From assembly GCF_036227205.1 (NCBI RefSeq), contig NZ_CP109442.1:9176001-9240000 (forward strand): a stretch of 64,000 nucleotides of DNA, read 5' to 3'. The stretch comes from Amycolatopsis sp. NBC_01480 (GTDB lineage Bacteria; Actinomycetota; Actinomycetes; Mycobacteriales; Pseudonocardiaceae). Position numbers and translations under genes: made by a program. Below, one piece after another: positions 17,963-26,739 of this stretch (positions are counted from its first letter, which is position 1; every line of letters starts with the position of its first letter). The notes under the pieces were generated by a model, which had not been told where the DNA came from, did no database searches, and saw only the letters and a list, made by a program, of their open reading frames with translations.

Positions 17963-18344
17963 TTGCGGTGTTGAGGAGAACTCTACAACACGACTTTCGG
18001 GGGCCTGCAAACGGGTGGTTCACCGCGACCACACTCCGTCTACCAGCGGATACGGAACGAACAACCCCGAGCTAGCCAGGGTCATGCCACCACGGGGGCG
18101 CGCGCGGCCCGGTTCGACATCCGTGCGACGGTGCTATCGCGCGGCGGCTGAACCGCGCAGTATGTACGGGTGGCCGCCCAGTGGGCGCGCGTAGGACTGC
18201 GCGGCGCGGGCGACGACGGACCAGCGGGGCGGCCTGCCCCCGGACGGGTGATCTCCGGAGAACCCGCGACCGGATCGGCGGCCTCGTGCGTCTCATCGTC
18301 GTCCTCGGTCGTCCGGGCCGGGAAGGGAGACGAAGGGTAGGACG
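17963..18344. other. Intergenic stretch between tRNA-Val and the SsgA-like gene
   Basis: 382 bases without a credible gene. It must hold the leftward tRNA-Val promoter (right of 17962) and the rightward promoter of the SsgA-like gene. No convincing hexamers or repeats were found by eye. Confidence 0.5.
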
Positions 18345-18770
18345 ATGCGCAACGATCACGTGACGCTCCGCTCGACGGCGGTCTTCGACCTGCTGGCGCC
18401 GCGAACCCCAGCGGTTCCGGTGAAGGTCGAGCTGCGCTACGACACTCGCGACCCGTACGCGGTCGTCGCCGCCTTCCGCACCGGCCGCGCCGGCTGGGTC
18501 GAATGGGTCTACGCCCGCGACCTCCTCGCGGACGGCCTCCTGGCCGACGCCGGCGACGGGGACGTGCGCATCCGCCCCTCGGTCGAAGACCCCGAGTCCG
18601 TCCTCATCGAACTCAACTCCCCCTCCGGGCACGCCATGTTCGAAGCGTCGGCCCAGGAGCTGGCCGACTTCCTCGACCGCACGTACGACGTCGTCCTCCC
18701 GGGCAACGAACACCTGTGGGTCGACGTCGACGACGCCCTAACCCACCTCATCCCGAACGATCTCGCCTGA
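18345..18770 (+). CDS. SsgA family sporulation/cell division regulator (SsgB-like)
   Basis: 141 aa. The SsgA/B fold is recognisable from PVKVELRYDTRDPYAVVAAFRTG, then WVYARDLLADGL, the acidic strand DVRIRPS and FDLDRTYDVV-like end (ADFLDRTYDVVLPG). In streptomycetes SsgB recruits FtsZ to sporulation septa; in other actinomycetes SsgA-like proteins occur in sporulating or branching species. Length and ungapped core fit an SsgB-type protein. It stands alone between tRNA genes. ATG 18345 is preceded by a weak purine-rich AGG site. Confidence 0.9.
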   Translation: MRNDHVTLRSTAVFDLLAPRTPAVPVKVELRYDTRDPYAVVAAFRTGRAGWVEWVYARDLLADGLLADAGDGDVRIRPSVEDPESVLIELNSPSGHAMFEASAQELADFLDRTYDVVLPGNEHLWVDVDDALTHLIPNDLA

Positions 18771-18909
18771 TCACAGCCTTGCGACGGGAAGGTGACCCCC
18801 CGGTGACGGGATGGTTTTCGGGGTCCGATATGGTTCTCTCACACCACGGCGACGGGGTATGGGACAGAGCCGAAAGGCCCTGAACCGGACAACCGGGACC
18901 ATGGAGAGT

Positions 18910-18982
18910 GCGGACGTAGCGCAGCTGGTAGCGCATCACCTTGCCAAGGTGAGGGTCGCGGGTTCGAATCCCGTCGTCCGCT
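18910..18982 (+). tRNA. tRNA-Gly, anticodon GCC
   Basis: 73 nt. Acceptor GCGGACG/CGTCCGC with discriminator T, anticodon loop TTGCCAA giving GCC, T-arm GCGGGTTCGAATCCCGT. No encoded CCA. First of three tRNAs in a rightward array. Confidence 0.95.
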
Positions 18983-19005
18983 CGGAGGGCTCTCGAGCCT
19001 TACAC

Positions 19006-19076
19006 GGTGGAGTGGCCGAGAGGCGAGGCAACGGCCTGCAAAGCCGTGTACACGGGTTCGAATCCCGTCTCCACCT
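19006..19076 (+). tRNA. tRNA-Cys, anticodon GCA
   Basis: 71 nt. Acceptor GGTGGAG/CTCCACC, anticodon stem ACGGC/GCCGT around CTGCAAA (GCA), discriminator T (the usual U73 of tRNA-Cys). No encoded CCA. It lies 23 bases after tRNA-Gly and a single base before tRNA-Val. Confidence 0.95.
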
Positions 19077-19077
19077 C

Positions 19078-19152
19078 GCGCGATTAGCTCAGCGGGAGAG
19101 CGCTTCCCTGACACGGAAGAGGTCACTGGTTCAATCCCAGTATCGCGCACCA
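19078..19152 (+). tRNA. tRNA-Val, anticodon GAC, with encoded CCA
   Basis: Acceptor GCGCGAT/ATCGCGC, anticodon loop CTGACAC (GAC, decoding GTC/GTT), discriminator A followed by a genomically encoded CCA at 19150-19152. It is the only one of the four tRNAs here with a templated CCA. Gly-Cys-Val is a common actinobacterial tRNA order and its 3' end is a frequent integration site for mobile elements. Confidence 0.95.
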
Positions 19153-19172
19153 GCAGTACTTGCAGGTCAGAA

Positions 19173-19204
19173 GCCCTGCTCCTCTTCGGAGGGGCGGGGC
19201 TTTA
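19173..19204 (+). terminator. Terminator of the Gly-Cys-Val tRNA array
   Basis: A 12-bp stem (19173-19184 with 19189-19200, two G-T pairs) with a TTCG tetraloop, followed by TTTATT on the + strand. Confidence 0.9.
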
Positions 19205-19207
19205 TTC

Positions 19208-20060
19208 GTCAGATGGCGTGGCGTCGGCACACCGGTCAGCACAGTGGCGAGCTCTCGATGACGTCCACCGCCCGGATCGCCTCCGCCTGGGAGCGCAGGA
19301 AGTCAGCCCATCTGACCGTTCTCCGCTGCGGCGCCGATCGGCCGCCAGACGGAGGCTGCACGGATGCATTTCCCGGCACGTACAAGGGACTCTCCCTTCC
19401 GCATGCGGGCGGTAACCCTCTGATCATGCGAAGGCACCCCTACCGTCGCCCCCACGGCGGCAACGACCTCAACGCCACCGGCTACGGCGTGTGGCAGCAG
19501 GGCGCGTGGGTGTCGGACTTCGGCGACATCACGCTCGACATCCCGTCCCGGATCGGCGACGACGGCACGGTGGCCGGGGCGCGCATGGACGCCGGCCGGA
19601 TCTTCCACGTACGCCTGGCGCTGTTCCTGACACCAGCCGAGCGTCCTGACCATCTTCGCCGGCAGCGGGACGGACCGGTCGCACTCGTAGGTCTTCGGCA
19701 CGTGCTTGCTTCGCCGACCGGCCGCTGAACTGGATCCACGCCAGCCGTCCGCCGACGTCGAGCAGGCCGTAGGTCCCGTCGTCCGCCTGGACACAGCCGC
19801 GACATCCACCCACCGCTTGGCACCCTGCACATCCCGGTCCGGATCGGCGAGTTGGTTCAGCAGCACACCGACGCTCGCGTCGGACCCGGTCGCCGTCCCC
19901 GTGCAGCCGGGGCCGATGCGGGCCAGGTCTTCCGGCCCGCATCGGTGCTCGGCTTGGTGTCGCCGCCGCGCGGATCGTTCGCACCGACACCAGCGCGATC
20001 CACTCCGGCAGCAGGCCGCCCGCGACGCTGACGCAGGTCTCACCAGAACACCCCGGTCAC
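19208..20060 (-). pseudogene. Eroded coding remnant, possibly tyrosine recombinase-derived
   Basis: No intact gene in about 850 bases. On the - strand, protein-like segments appear in different frames: VPKTYECDRSVPLPAKMVRTL (around 19700-19640) resembles the PKTxxSxRTVPLP stretch found between the catalytic halves of actinomycete phage-type integrases, and ADDGTYGLLDVGGRLAWIQF (around 19790-19730) lies in another frame. No catalytic Tyr or RHxxR can be seen. The position just downstream of a tRNA 3' end fits a decayed integrated element, but the identification is weak. Confidence 0.3.
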
Positions 20061-20067
20061 GACCCTG

Positions 20068-20334
20068 TCATCGCGGAACGTCCCGTCCCCAGGCCCACCG
20101 CTCCCGCCGCCGGAACGGCACCACCGCGATCAGCCCGCCGAACAACCCCAGCCCCGCCGTGGCCAGCGCGTCCGTGCGATACAGCAGCGCGTCGCCCGCC
20201 GGCGGCACCACCGCCACCACGAGCCCGAACCCGAACCCGAGAATCCCGACACTGACCACGGCCAGGCAGGTCCACCCGATCCGCACCACGAGGGGTTCCT
20301 TGCGCACCCGGCGAAATCTACCCCCAGCCGGCAC
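20068..20334 (-). CDS. Short membrane protein, possibly truncated
   Basis: 88 aa with two hydrophobic helices (about 18-42 and 57-72), first helix VRIGWTCLAVVSVGILGFGF and then LATAGLGLFGGLIAVVPFRR. The sequence up to RRRERWAWGRD resembles the N-terminal half of longer actinobacterial membrane proteins that continue with further helices after a WAW motif; here the frame stops directly after it. It may be a broken gene within the eroded stretch. No family name can be given. Confidence 0.4.
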   Translation of the reverse strand: MPAGGRFRRVRKEPLVVRIGWTCLAVVSVGILGFGFGLVVAVVPPAGDALLYRTDALATAGLGLFGGLIAVVPFRRRERWAWGRDVPR

Positions 20335-20619
20335 CTGCGAAAGCCACGTGAATCGGTGCGCCCGGACGACGTGAGTGCGGTGCGAGCCCGCCGATCGTCA
20401 GCCGATACCTCACGGCAATGGGCCGGCCGAGGGCAACGTGAAGCCCGTCAAGTTGATCAACCGTGCTCCAGCGTCGAGTCCTCCGGCCCTTCGCGAACCG
20501 GCCGATCTTCGAAAACGCGCCAGGAACCGTCAATCTCACGATCTCCGGCCGGGCAGCGTCTCCATATCGAAGCTCCGGATGACCGAACGGCATCGGAGTA
20601 CGCCGAGAGGAGCCCCAGG

Positions 20620-20853
20620 ATGAGTGGCAGCAGCGAGACCGAGAACCGTTGTGGCATGGCGCTTGTGACGTGCCCTGAGTGTTCCAATGTCGCTTCGATC
20701 GAATGGGAGACCTGGATCGGCGGCGTTCTGCATCTCAAGCTCCGGTGCGTGAATCGGCACTGGTTCTTCATGCCCGCCGAACGCATCACCGGCTACGGCT
20801 CAGACGCCCCCTATCTCCCGGCCCAAGCATCCCGAGTCGGCACTCCGTCGTGA
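20620..20853 (+). CDS. Small CxxC protein of unknown function
   Basis: 77 aa. Start ATG 20620 follows GAGAGGAG eight bases upstream, the best ribosome site in this stretch. VTCPECSNVASIEWE carries a zinc-knuckle-type CxxC; a third cysteine and His pair follow in LKLRCVNRHWFFMPAERI. The CPEC...C...H pattern could bind one zinc. Similar small HWFFMP proteins occur in actinomycetes, to my knowledge without assigned function. The disordered C-terminus has no motif. Confidence 0.7.
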   Translation: MSGSSETENRCGMALVTCPECSNVASIEWETWIGGVLHLKLRCVNRHWFFMPAERITGYGSDAPYLPAQASRVGTPS

Positions 20854-21135
20854 CAAGGCTCAGACCCTCGATGGCTGACGACCGCCCGCTTGCGCCCGCT
20901 CGATCAATCACCACGCGCGGGCCGAACCGGTGCTGCGTCCAAGCGGGCAGGCTGCTCCCGGTGCACGGCGAACCGCGACCAACGCTGCCATCCCGGAGCC
21001 ATGACCACCCGGATGATCGCCGCCGACCGATGCCGAACGAACTGCTCGGGCACTGCCGCGGCCGGGAAACCCCGGCACGACAAGGTTTCCCGGGCTGCGG
21101 TGACCGTGCCGGCCGCGCTCACCGGCCCGGCGTGA

Positions 21136-22380
21136 TCAGCGTCCGAGGTGGTGCTGCGGATGATGCTGGGCAAGGTGCCGGCGCAGCAGGTCGCGGCCGT
21201 AGTCGCCGCCGTTGGGGGTGCGGACGATGGTGTGGACGTGAAACGGTTCGGCCTGGTCGTTGTCCAGGAAGACGCCGGGCTGGCAGTCGTATTCGATCAG
21301 GACGACGGGGCTGTGGACGCGGTAGTAGAAGGCGTCGTTGTCGCCGGTGCCGCCGATCCAGGCGAGGTGGGTTTCGTCGAGGTGCTGTTCGATGCTTTGC
21401 ATGAACGCGGCGGCGGGGCCGTCCGGGAGCCGCTGGGCGTAGGTGTTCACCAGGCGCAGCAGGGAGTTTCGTTGCGGGATAGTGAGTCCGCCGGCCGGCA
21501 GTCCCGCGTACGGGATGACGCGGTTGTCCTGCGCAGCGCCGCCCCGGTGCCGGCCGTTGAGGGGGTCGGCGAGGTCGGCGGGCAGGTCCTGCACCCGCAT
21601 CGAAGAGTGGAGAACGGCCTGGCTTGCCTGCGCGGGGCGCAAACTGCGCAGCAGGTCGAGGCCGGCGGTCCGTTGCTCGTCGAACAGGCGCAGTCCCTTG
21701 TGGACGCCGCGGTCGGCTTCGGCGGGCTCGGCGCCGATGAAGGTCGGGGTGAGGACCATCTGCCGGCCGAGGATGAAGCAGTGCACGTCGAGGTGGTGGC
21801 CCCACAGCTGCCACCCCCACGGCTGGGTGGTCGACGGGGTGCCGAACAGCGCGATGGAATAGGAGTATTCAGTGAGGGTGTCGGGGTATCCGCCGACCAG
21901 TTCGCCGAGCGCCGCGTTGAGCTTCATCGCCGTCCGGGCGTCGGAGAAACCGGTGGCGGACAAGGACTCCTGGAGGATCTCGAGGGCACGATCGCGGAGC
22001 ACGGGCTCGAGATCCTCCAGGCGCAGGCCGTGCGGCTCCCAGCTCGGGAAGGCGTTGATCCACATCCGCCACTCGTCGGCGTCGACGGCGAACTGGACCT
22101 TTTCGCGCTGGGCGGGGGTGAGGCAGTCGAGGAAGGCGGTGGCCGCTTTGACTGCGGGGCCGGGATTCCACCCGGTGTCCTGGATGGCGAACAGATCGGG
22201 CACGACTTGCCCGTCCGTGGTGATGCCGACCAGCGGCTCCCTGGCCCGCTCGACCACGGGCGGGAACAGCTCCCGGAACTCCGGCGGCAACGCCGAGAGG
22301 TCCACCCGCGCGTTCCGGATCGGCAGCCCGAGCACAGGACCGAATCCCCGGTAGCGCGCCTTTTCGTCTTCATCGTCCAT
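21136..22380 (-). CDS. DUF3500 family protein
   Basis: 414 aa. The DUF3500 pattern runs through the whole protein: FLDCLTPAQREKVQFAVDAD and EWRMWINAF near residue 85-110, WGWQLWGHHLDVHCFILGRQ near 190, and FYYRVHSPVVLIEYDCQPGV with HVHTIVRTPNGGDYG near the end. The many conserved His/Asp suggest a metal-binding enzyme, but no activity is established for the family. No signal peptide is visible. Start ATG 22380 overlaps a TCCATAGTGGA palindrome. Next gene upstream on the same strand is an SDR 33 bases away, so they may be co-transcribed. Confidence 0.85.
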   Translation of the reverse strand: MDDEDEKARYRGFGPVLGLPIRNARVDLSALPPEFRELFPPVVERAREPLVGITTDGQVVPDLFAIQDTGWNPGPAVKAATAFLDCLTPAQREKVQFAVDADEWRMWINAFPSWEPHGLRLEDLEPVLRDRALEILQESLSATGFSDARTAMKLNAALGELVGGYPDTLTEYSYSIALFGTPSTTQPWGWQLWGHHLDVHCFILGRQMVLTPTFIGAEPAEADRGVHKGLRLFDEQRTAGLDLLRSLRPAQASQAVLHSSMRVQDLPADLADPLNGRHRGGAAQDNRVIPYAGLPAGGLTIPQRNSLLRLVNTYAQRLPDGPAAAFMQSIEQHLDETHLAWIGGTGDNDAFYYRVHSPVVLIEYDCQPGVFLDNDQAEPFHVHTIVRTPNGGDYGRDLLRRHLAQHHPQHHLGR

Positions 22381-22413
22381 AGTGGAGTATGCCTTCCTGG
22401 TGCCTGGGCGGTC

Positions 22414-23061
22414 TCAGTGGCTGAGGTTGACGTGGGCCCGGTGGTGCTCACCCTTTTCGATCAGGTCGACGAGCCCGAGGGCGTAGTCCGCGGCGGAGAT
22501 CGCGCCGCCGTCCTCGGGGGCGACCGAGACGTCGTCGCCGAGGCGGTAACGGCCGAGCCGTTCGCCGGGCGCGTGCGCGCCGAAACTGCGCGCCGGGCTG
22601 ACATAGACCCAATCGAGCGTCGCGGGCGTGGCCGGGAGGTCCTCGATGATCACTGCCGCGTCGGTGCGGATCCCGTCGCGGAGCGCTTCGGGGACCTGGC
22701 TGAGGTCGGTGACGAAGCGGTCCGCACCGGGTGCGGGGCGCAGCGACGAGGCGCCACCGACGACGAACAGGCGGGCGCCCGCGGTGTCGGCCAGGCGCGC
22801 GACGGTGCGGTAGACATCGCGGAACGGGCCGGCCAGCGAGCCGCGCGGGGCGAGTGCGGCCACCACGACGTCCGCGCCCTTGACGGCTGCCGCGAGCGTC
22901 GCTTCGTCGGTGGCGTCGCCTTGGAGATAGGTCACGTCCGGGAGCGGCGCGTCGGGCAGCGAGCGGCTCAGCGCGGTGACCTGGTGACCGCGCGAGGCGG
23001 CCTCCGCGACGAGGGCCGAGCCTGCATAACCGGTGCCGCCGATGACGGTAATACGAGACAC
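22414..23061 (-). CDS. NAD(P)H-binding atypical SDR family oxidoreductase
   Basis: 215 aa Rossmann protein. GGTGYAGSALVAEAASRGH at the N-terminus is the NAD(P) loop; VVVAALAPRG and FVVGGASSL follow the SDR_a5/YwnB pattern. No YxxxK catalytic pair is evident, typical of atypical SDRs. GTG 23061 is placed where the Rossmann fold begins, with AGAAAGG just upstream. Probably regulated with the adjacent TetR gene (115 bases upstream, same strand). Substrate unknown. Confidence 0.83.
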   Translation of the reverse strand: MSRITVIGGTGYAGSALVAEAASRGHQVTALSRSLPDAPLPDVTYLQGDATDEATLAAAVKGADVVVAALAPRGSLAGPFRDVYRTVARLADTAGARLFVVGGASSLRPAPGADRFVTDLSQVPEALRDGIRTDAAVIIEDLPATPATLDWVYVSPARSFGAHAPGERLGRYRLGDDVSVAPEDGGAISAADYALGLVDLIEKGEHHRAHVNLSH

Positions 23062-23176
23062 GAGGTGCCTTTCTGCGGGAGCGAGGGCGTCGGGCGACGC
23101 GCTGTGCTCACCGTATGAGAGCAACTCTCCAACGGGAAGAAGGCACTTTGCGGTAACCACTCCCCCAGCAGCCGAG

Positions 23177-23788
23177 CTACTGGTCGCCGCGTTGTTGCTC
23201 CAGGGCGCGGCCAAGGCGGATGACGCCGTCGCGGAGCTGGTCGGCGACGTCGGCCGGGGCCGGTCCGGTTCGGTCTTTCAGGTTGCCGTTGAGCCAAAGT
23301 GTCGCGAAACCGTGGGCGAGCGACCACCCGGCGAGCACCAGGCCGGTGACGTCGGCGCCTGGCGGCAGCCCGTCGAGGTCCGCCGCGCTGCCGTAGAGGA
23401 TCTGAAACGCCTCGTCGCGCGCGAGCGACAGTTCGGGGTCGTCGTCGTGGTAGAGGTCCGGCCGCAGCATGACGGCGAAGTGGCCGGGGTGCGCCAGCGC
23501 GAAGCCGATGTAGGCGCTGCCGCCGTCGAGGAAGCCGTACGGCCCCTGGGCGACCGGCCCGATGGTCCGGCCGGCCAGCCGGAACGCTTCGGTGGCGATG
23601 GCGGTGAAAACCCCCGCTTTGTCACGGAAGTGGTGGGCGGGGGCGCCGTGCGAAACCCCGGCGCGCCGGGCGATCTCGCGCAGGCTCAACGCGGCGGGCC
23701 CGACCGCTTCGACCTCGGCGACCGCGGCGTCGATCAGGGCCTGCCGCAGATGCCCGTGGTGGTAGGGCTTGGGTGCGTCGCTCGCCAT
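23177..23788 (-). CDS. TetR/AcrR family transcriptional regulator
   Basis: 203 aa. HTH (about residues 8-55) with LSLREIARRAGVSHGAPAHHF followed by a ligand domain with WSLAHGFATLWLNG, the C-terminal pattern of TetR_C_33-like regulators. Start ATG 23788. It is divergent from a membrane protein gene and upstream of an SDR and DUF3500 gene on its own strand; inverted repeats in the divergent region (23806-23859) are plausible binding sites. Confidence 0.9.
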   Translation of the reverse strand: MASDAPKPYHHGHLRQALIDAAVAEVEAVGPAALSLREIARRAGVSHGAPAHHFRDKAGVFTAIATEAFRLAGRTIGPVAQGPYGFLDGGSAYIGFALAHPGHFAVMLRPDLYHDDDPELSLARDEAFQILYGSAADLDGLPPGADVTGLVLAGWSLAHGFATLWLNGNLKDRTGPAPADVADQLRDGVIRLGRALEQQRGDQ

Positions 23789-23805
23789 GGGATAGACGCT
23801 ACCGG

Positions 23806-23859
23806 CATCTAGGCGTTGACAAGATGCCACCGCCTCCTAAACTAGTCAATGTCTAGATG
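23806..23859. promoter_or_regulatory. Divergent promoter region with TetR-type inverted repeats
   Basis: CATCTAG (23806-23812) and CTAGATG (23853-23859) are inverted relative to each other, and inside them ACTAG and CTAG flank CAATGT. A rightward promoter TTGACA (23816-23821), 16 bases, TAAACT (23838-23843) runs through the middle, so bound repressor would block it. The start of the rightward gene lies 10 bases further on. Confidence 0.5.
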
Positions 23860-23868
23860 GGGGAATCG

Positions 23869-24541
23869 ATGACTGTGGCGAGCCGAACCCGCATCCGGCG
23901 GATCGACGTCGGCGTGCTGGCCGGCGTCTTGGGATTCCTCCTCCCGATGGCCAGCAACCTCCTGGTGCCCATCTGGCAGATGCCTTCGACCTCCGCGGCC
24001 GGGCCGGAGGTGGCCCGGTTTGCCGTCGACCACCAGGCCGGCCTGCGCGGGACCCTGCTCCTCGACACCGTCGGAGTCACGCTCTGGATGGTCTTCGGCG
24101 GCGCGGTATGGCTTCGGCTCCGCCGCGCATCGGCCTCGGACACCCTGGCGACGAGCCTGTTCGGCGTCGCGTTCAGCGGCATGGTCCTGCTGCTGCTGGC
24201 CGGATTCACCAGTTTATCGCGCCCCCGATCCGGCCACAGCGCAGCTTTTGTACGACCTCACGTTCGCCCTGCTGGCGATGTCGGGCATGCCTGCCGTTGT
24301 CGCGCTCGGCGCGTATGCCACGGTCGGGTACACCACCAAGCGGCTGCCGCGGCCCACTGGCGACTTCGCCATTCTCACGGCTGCGGCCCATGCGCTGCTG
24401 CTCGTGTCGCTCGTGACTCCACGGGGCGTTCTTTCTCTTGAAGGGCTCCTGATCACGGTGGCGCCCGCGCTTCTTTTCGTCTGGATCCTCACCACCGCAG
24501 TGACGCTGCGACGGCCCGGCCCGGACGGGCTTCCTCGCTGA
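23869..24541 (+). pseudogene. Multi-helix membrane protein gene with a +1 frameshift
   Basis: The first half (from ATG 23869, with GGGGGA six bases upstream) reads VGVLAGVLGFLLPMASNLL through SGMVLLLLAGFTS. The second half continues one frame over as YRAPDPATAQLLYDLTFALL to the stop at 24541. Joining them at about 24212 gives one protein of about 224 aa with six helices. Deleting one T from the TTT at 24212-24214 restores the frame. It is either a recent pseudogene or a base-calling error. The family was not recognised; DUF4386-like membrane proteins are a possibility. It is divergent from the TetR gene. Confidence 0.7.
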
Positions 24542-24552
24542 GCACCCCGGTT

Positions 24553-25083
24553 TCAGCGCGGCACCAGTGCCCGGAGCCGGGCGACGGCCAGCCGGACGCG
24601 GGACTTCACCGTGTTGACCGGGATCCCCATGGCCGTGGCGAGTTCGCGGTACGGGACGCCGCGAATGTACGCCTGCACAAGCAGTTCCCGTTGCCCCGCG
24701 GGGAGCGCGGCGAGTGCGGCCTGGATCTGGCGGACCTCGGCGTCGCCGAGCACGTACTCGATCGGGTCCGGCTCGGTCGGAATCGGCGCCTGGTGCGCGA
24801 TGAGGTTGTCGCGCTCGCGCGCGGCCTGGGCCGCCCGGACCCGGTCGACCGCGCGCCGCCGCGCGATCATGGTGACCCAGCCCGCGCCGTTGCCCTGCGC
24901 TCTCCTGAAGCGGGACGCGGTCGACCACAACTCCAGGAACGTCTCCTGGGCGACCTCCTCCGCCTGCGCGTGATCCTGCAGCACGGCGAACACCGTGTGG
25001 AACACCAGGCCGGAGAAATCCCGGTACAACCGGTCGAACGCGGCCGCATCCCCCGCGGCCACCCGCGCGATCAAATCCTCCAT
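24553..25083 (-). CDS. ECF RNA polymerase sigma factor, SigK-like
   Basis: 176 aa. Region 2 (about 5-75): FDRLYRDFSGLVFHTVFAVL and AEEVAQETFLELW with AGWVTMIARRRAVDRVR; region 4 (about 115-170): ALAALPAGQRELLVQAYIRG and GIPVNTVKSRVRLAV. The pattern best fits the SigK/ECF19 type. Those sigma factors normally have a membrane anti-sigma (RskA) gene adjacent; none is present here. Start ATG 25083 was preferred over upstream codons because the sigma fold begins directly after it. The Tat-exported ferritin-like gene is the nearest candidate target. Confidence 0.88.
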   Translation of the reverse strand: MEDLIARVAAGDAAAFDRLYRDFSGLVFHTVFAVLQDHAQAEEVAQETFLELWSTASRFRRAQGNGAGWVTMIARRRAVDRVRAAQAARERDNLIAHQAPIPTEPDPIEYVLGDAEVRQIQAALAALPAGQRELLVQAYIRGVPYRELATAMGIPVNTVKSRVRLAVARLRALVPR

Positions 25084-25618
25084 CGTCGTGTTTCCCAGCG
25101 TCCGCAGTGTCAGGGCGTCAAGCCAGTGCACGCAGCAGGATCCGGGCCGCGGGACCCACCAGTGATTCGGTGCCCTCGGACGTGCGGCTTGGTGCGGGTA
25201 GCGCCTGGCCGAAGGGCTCGATAGTTGCCCTGTAGGGAGCCCTCGCGGCCGGCGTCATGAAGCTCTGCCGGGCCGGAATGCCGAACTCCCCCAACGCTGT
25301 CCTCAATGGATGTTTCCGACACGGCGAAAGGGTGGTGCACCGGGAGTTTCCCGATGCACCAACACTGCGCGACGGTGTTCCAGCCGGTGCCGGCCGGACC
25401 GGAGTTGCCGCCGGTGGGACTTCGGGACTGCACGCCTCGGGAGATTGGCGATCAGTGAATCTTTTTTTCCCAGCCACAGCAGAGAATCGCTTCGTTTCGA
25501 GCCGGAGCCGAATCGCCCCGGGAAAAAGTGAACCCGGCCGTGCCCGGCTCCGAATATCAGACGATCTGATTTCACAGAGTCGCTCCTGCGCCTGAGCGGT
25601 TGACGACATCGCGCATAC
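25084..25618. other. Intergenic region between sigma factor and ferritin-like gene
   Basis: About 535 bases, no convincing gene. It holds a 13-bp inverted repeat with one mismatch around a three-base centre (25333-25361) and a locally lower-GC block with a T-run near 25450. It must contain divergent promoters for the sigma factor and the ferritin-like gene. Confidence 0.5.
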
Positions 25619-25638
25619 GCCCGGCACCGGTGCCGGGC
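25619..25638. promoter_or_regulatory. Perfect 20-bp palindrome directly before the ribosome site
   Basis: The arms are GCCCGGCACC and GGTGCCGGGC, with no spacer. It ends two bases before GAAGGAG (25641-25647), the ribosome site of the ferritin-like gene. It could be an operator or, as RNA, a hairpin next to the ribosome site. Confidence 0.6.
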
Positions 25639-25654
25639 CGGAAGGAGATCACCC

Positions 25655-26626
25655 GTGTTTGGCAAACGTTATGCCGCCTCGATGATCAATCGGAGTGCGG
25701 AGAACGATCAGGACCGGCGCAACTTCCTGCGCGCGGCCGGCATGACCGGTCTCGGTGTCGTCGGGGTCGGAGCGCTCGGCGGACTCGGCGGCCTCACCTC
25801 GGCCGCGTCGGCCGCGACCCGCACCTCGGCCCCAGTGGCCGAGGCGGCGACACCCCAGGTGAGTGACGGCGCGGTGCTGAACTTCGCGTTGAACCTGGAA
25901 TACCTCGAGGCCGAGTTCTACCTGCACGCCGTGACAGGACGGGGCCTGGCCGACTCGATGACCACCGGCACCGGCACCCGCGGCGGAGTCACCGGCGGCC
26001 GCGCAGTGCGGTTCGAAACGAGGGCCGCGCGGCAGTACGCGCAGGAGATCGCCGGGGACGAGAAGGCGCACGTCGCGTTCCTGCGCTCGGTACTGGGCGC
26101 CGCGGCGGTCAGCCGCCCGGCGATCGACCTGCAGTCCAGCTTCACCGCGGCCGCGCAGGCAGCGGGCCTGGTCAAGCCCGGGCACACGTTCGACGCCTTC
26201 GCGTGCGAGGAAAACTTCCTGCTCGCCGCGTTCCTGTTCGAGGACGTCGGCGTGACCGCGTACAAGGGCGCGGCGCCGCTGATCAGCAACAAAACCTACC
26301 TCGAAGCCGCCGCCGGGATCCTCGCAGTCGAGGCCTACCACGCCGCGAACATCCGGGCCGCCCTCTACCAGCGTGGCGACGGGAAGGCCACCGTGAACCT
26401 GTCCGACGCCCGCGACAGCCTCGACGGCCCCACCGACGACGACCAAGGCGTCATCGACAGCCACGGCAACGCCAACATCGTCCCCACCGACGCCAACGGC
26501 ATCGCCTACAGCCGCAGCCCCGGCCAAGTCCTCAACATCGTCTACCTGACAAACAAAGCCGCGACCTCCGGCGGCTTCTTCCCCAAGGGCGTCAACGGCG
26601 AAGTCAACACCAGCGCCGCCCACTGA
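25655..26626 (+). CDS. Tat-exported ferritin-like diiron domain protein
   Basis: 323 aa. [20 protein letters not shown] is a twin-arginine signal (about residues 21-50). The ferritin-like bundle carries four helices with the expected ligands: [28 protein letters not shown] (ExxH), [10 protein letters not shown] and [13 protein letters not shown] (ExxH). The C-terminal part after residue 240 (SDARDSLDG onward) is outside the bundle. Family role outside the cell is unknown; iron storage, oxidase or repair functions are possible. GTG 25655 follows GAAGGAG. A clear terminator lies 15 bases after the stop. Confidence 0.88.
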   Translation: MFGKRYAASMINRSAENDQDRRNFLRAAGMTGLGVVGVGALGGLGGLTSAASAATRTSAPVAEAATPQVSDGAVLNFALNLEYLEAEFYLHAVTGRGLADSMTTGTGTRGGVTGGRAVRFETRAARQYAQEIAGDEKAHVAFLRSVLGAAAVSRPAIDLQSSFTAAAQAAGLVKPGHTFDAFACEENFLLAAFLFEDVGVTAYKGAAPLISNKTYLEAAAGILAVEAYHAANIRAALYQRGDGKATVNLSDARDSLDGPTDDDQGVIDSHGNANIVPTDANGIAYSRSPGQVLNIVYLTNKAATSGGFFPKGVNGEVNTSAAH

Positions 26627-26641
26627 CCCACACCAGGATCA

Positions 26642-26676
26642 CCTCGGGGAGGCCCGCACGACGAGCCTCCCCGAGG
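26642..26676. terminator. Hairpin terminator after the ferritin-like gene
   Basis: CCTCGGGGAGGC (26642-26653) pairs perfectly with GCCTCCCCGAGG (26665-26676) across an 11-base loop, 15 bases after the stop codon. Confidence 0.8.
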
Positions 26677-26739
26677 CGGGTGCAGCTGCCTGACTGCCTC
26701 GGCATTACCGCATAACCCAGTGGCCGAAAGGAGCGCAGC

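Noticed and set aside
19078..19152. tRNA-Val duplicates (17891 and 19078) as the two ends of an integrated element
   Set aside because: They face opposite ways, have different anticodons and flank the SsgA-like gene and two other tRNAs; related isoacceptors explain the similarity.
20854..21135. Possible small genes in the gap before the DUF3500 gene
   Set aside because: Frames are high-GC shadow-like with no start site or domain.
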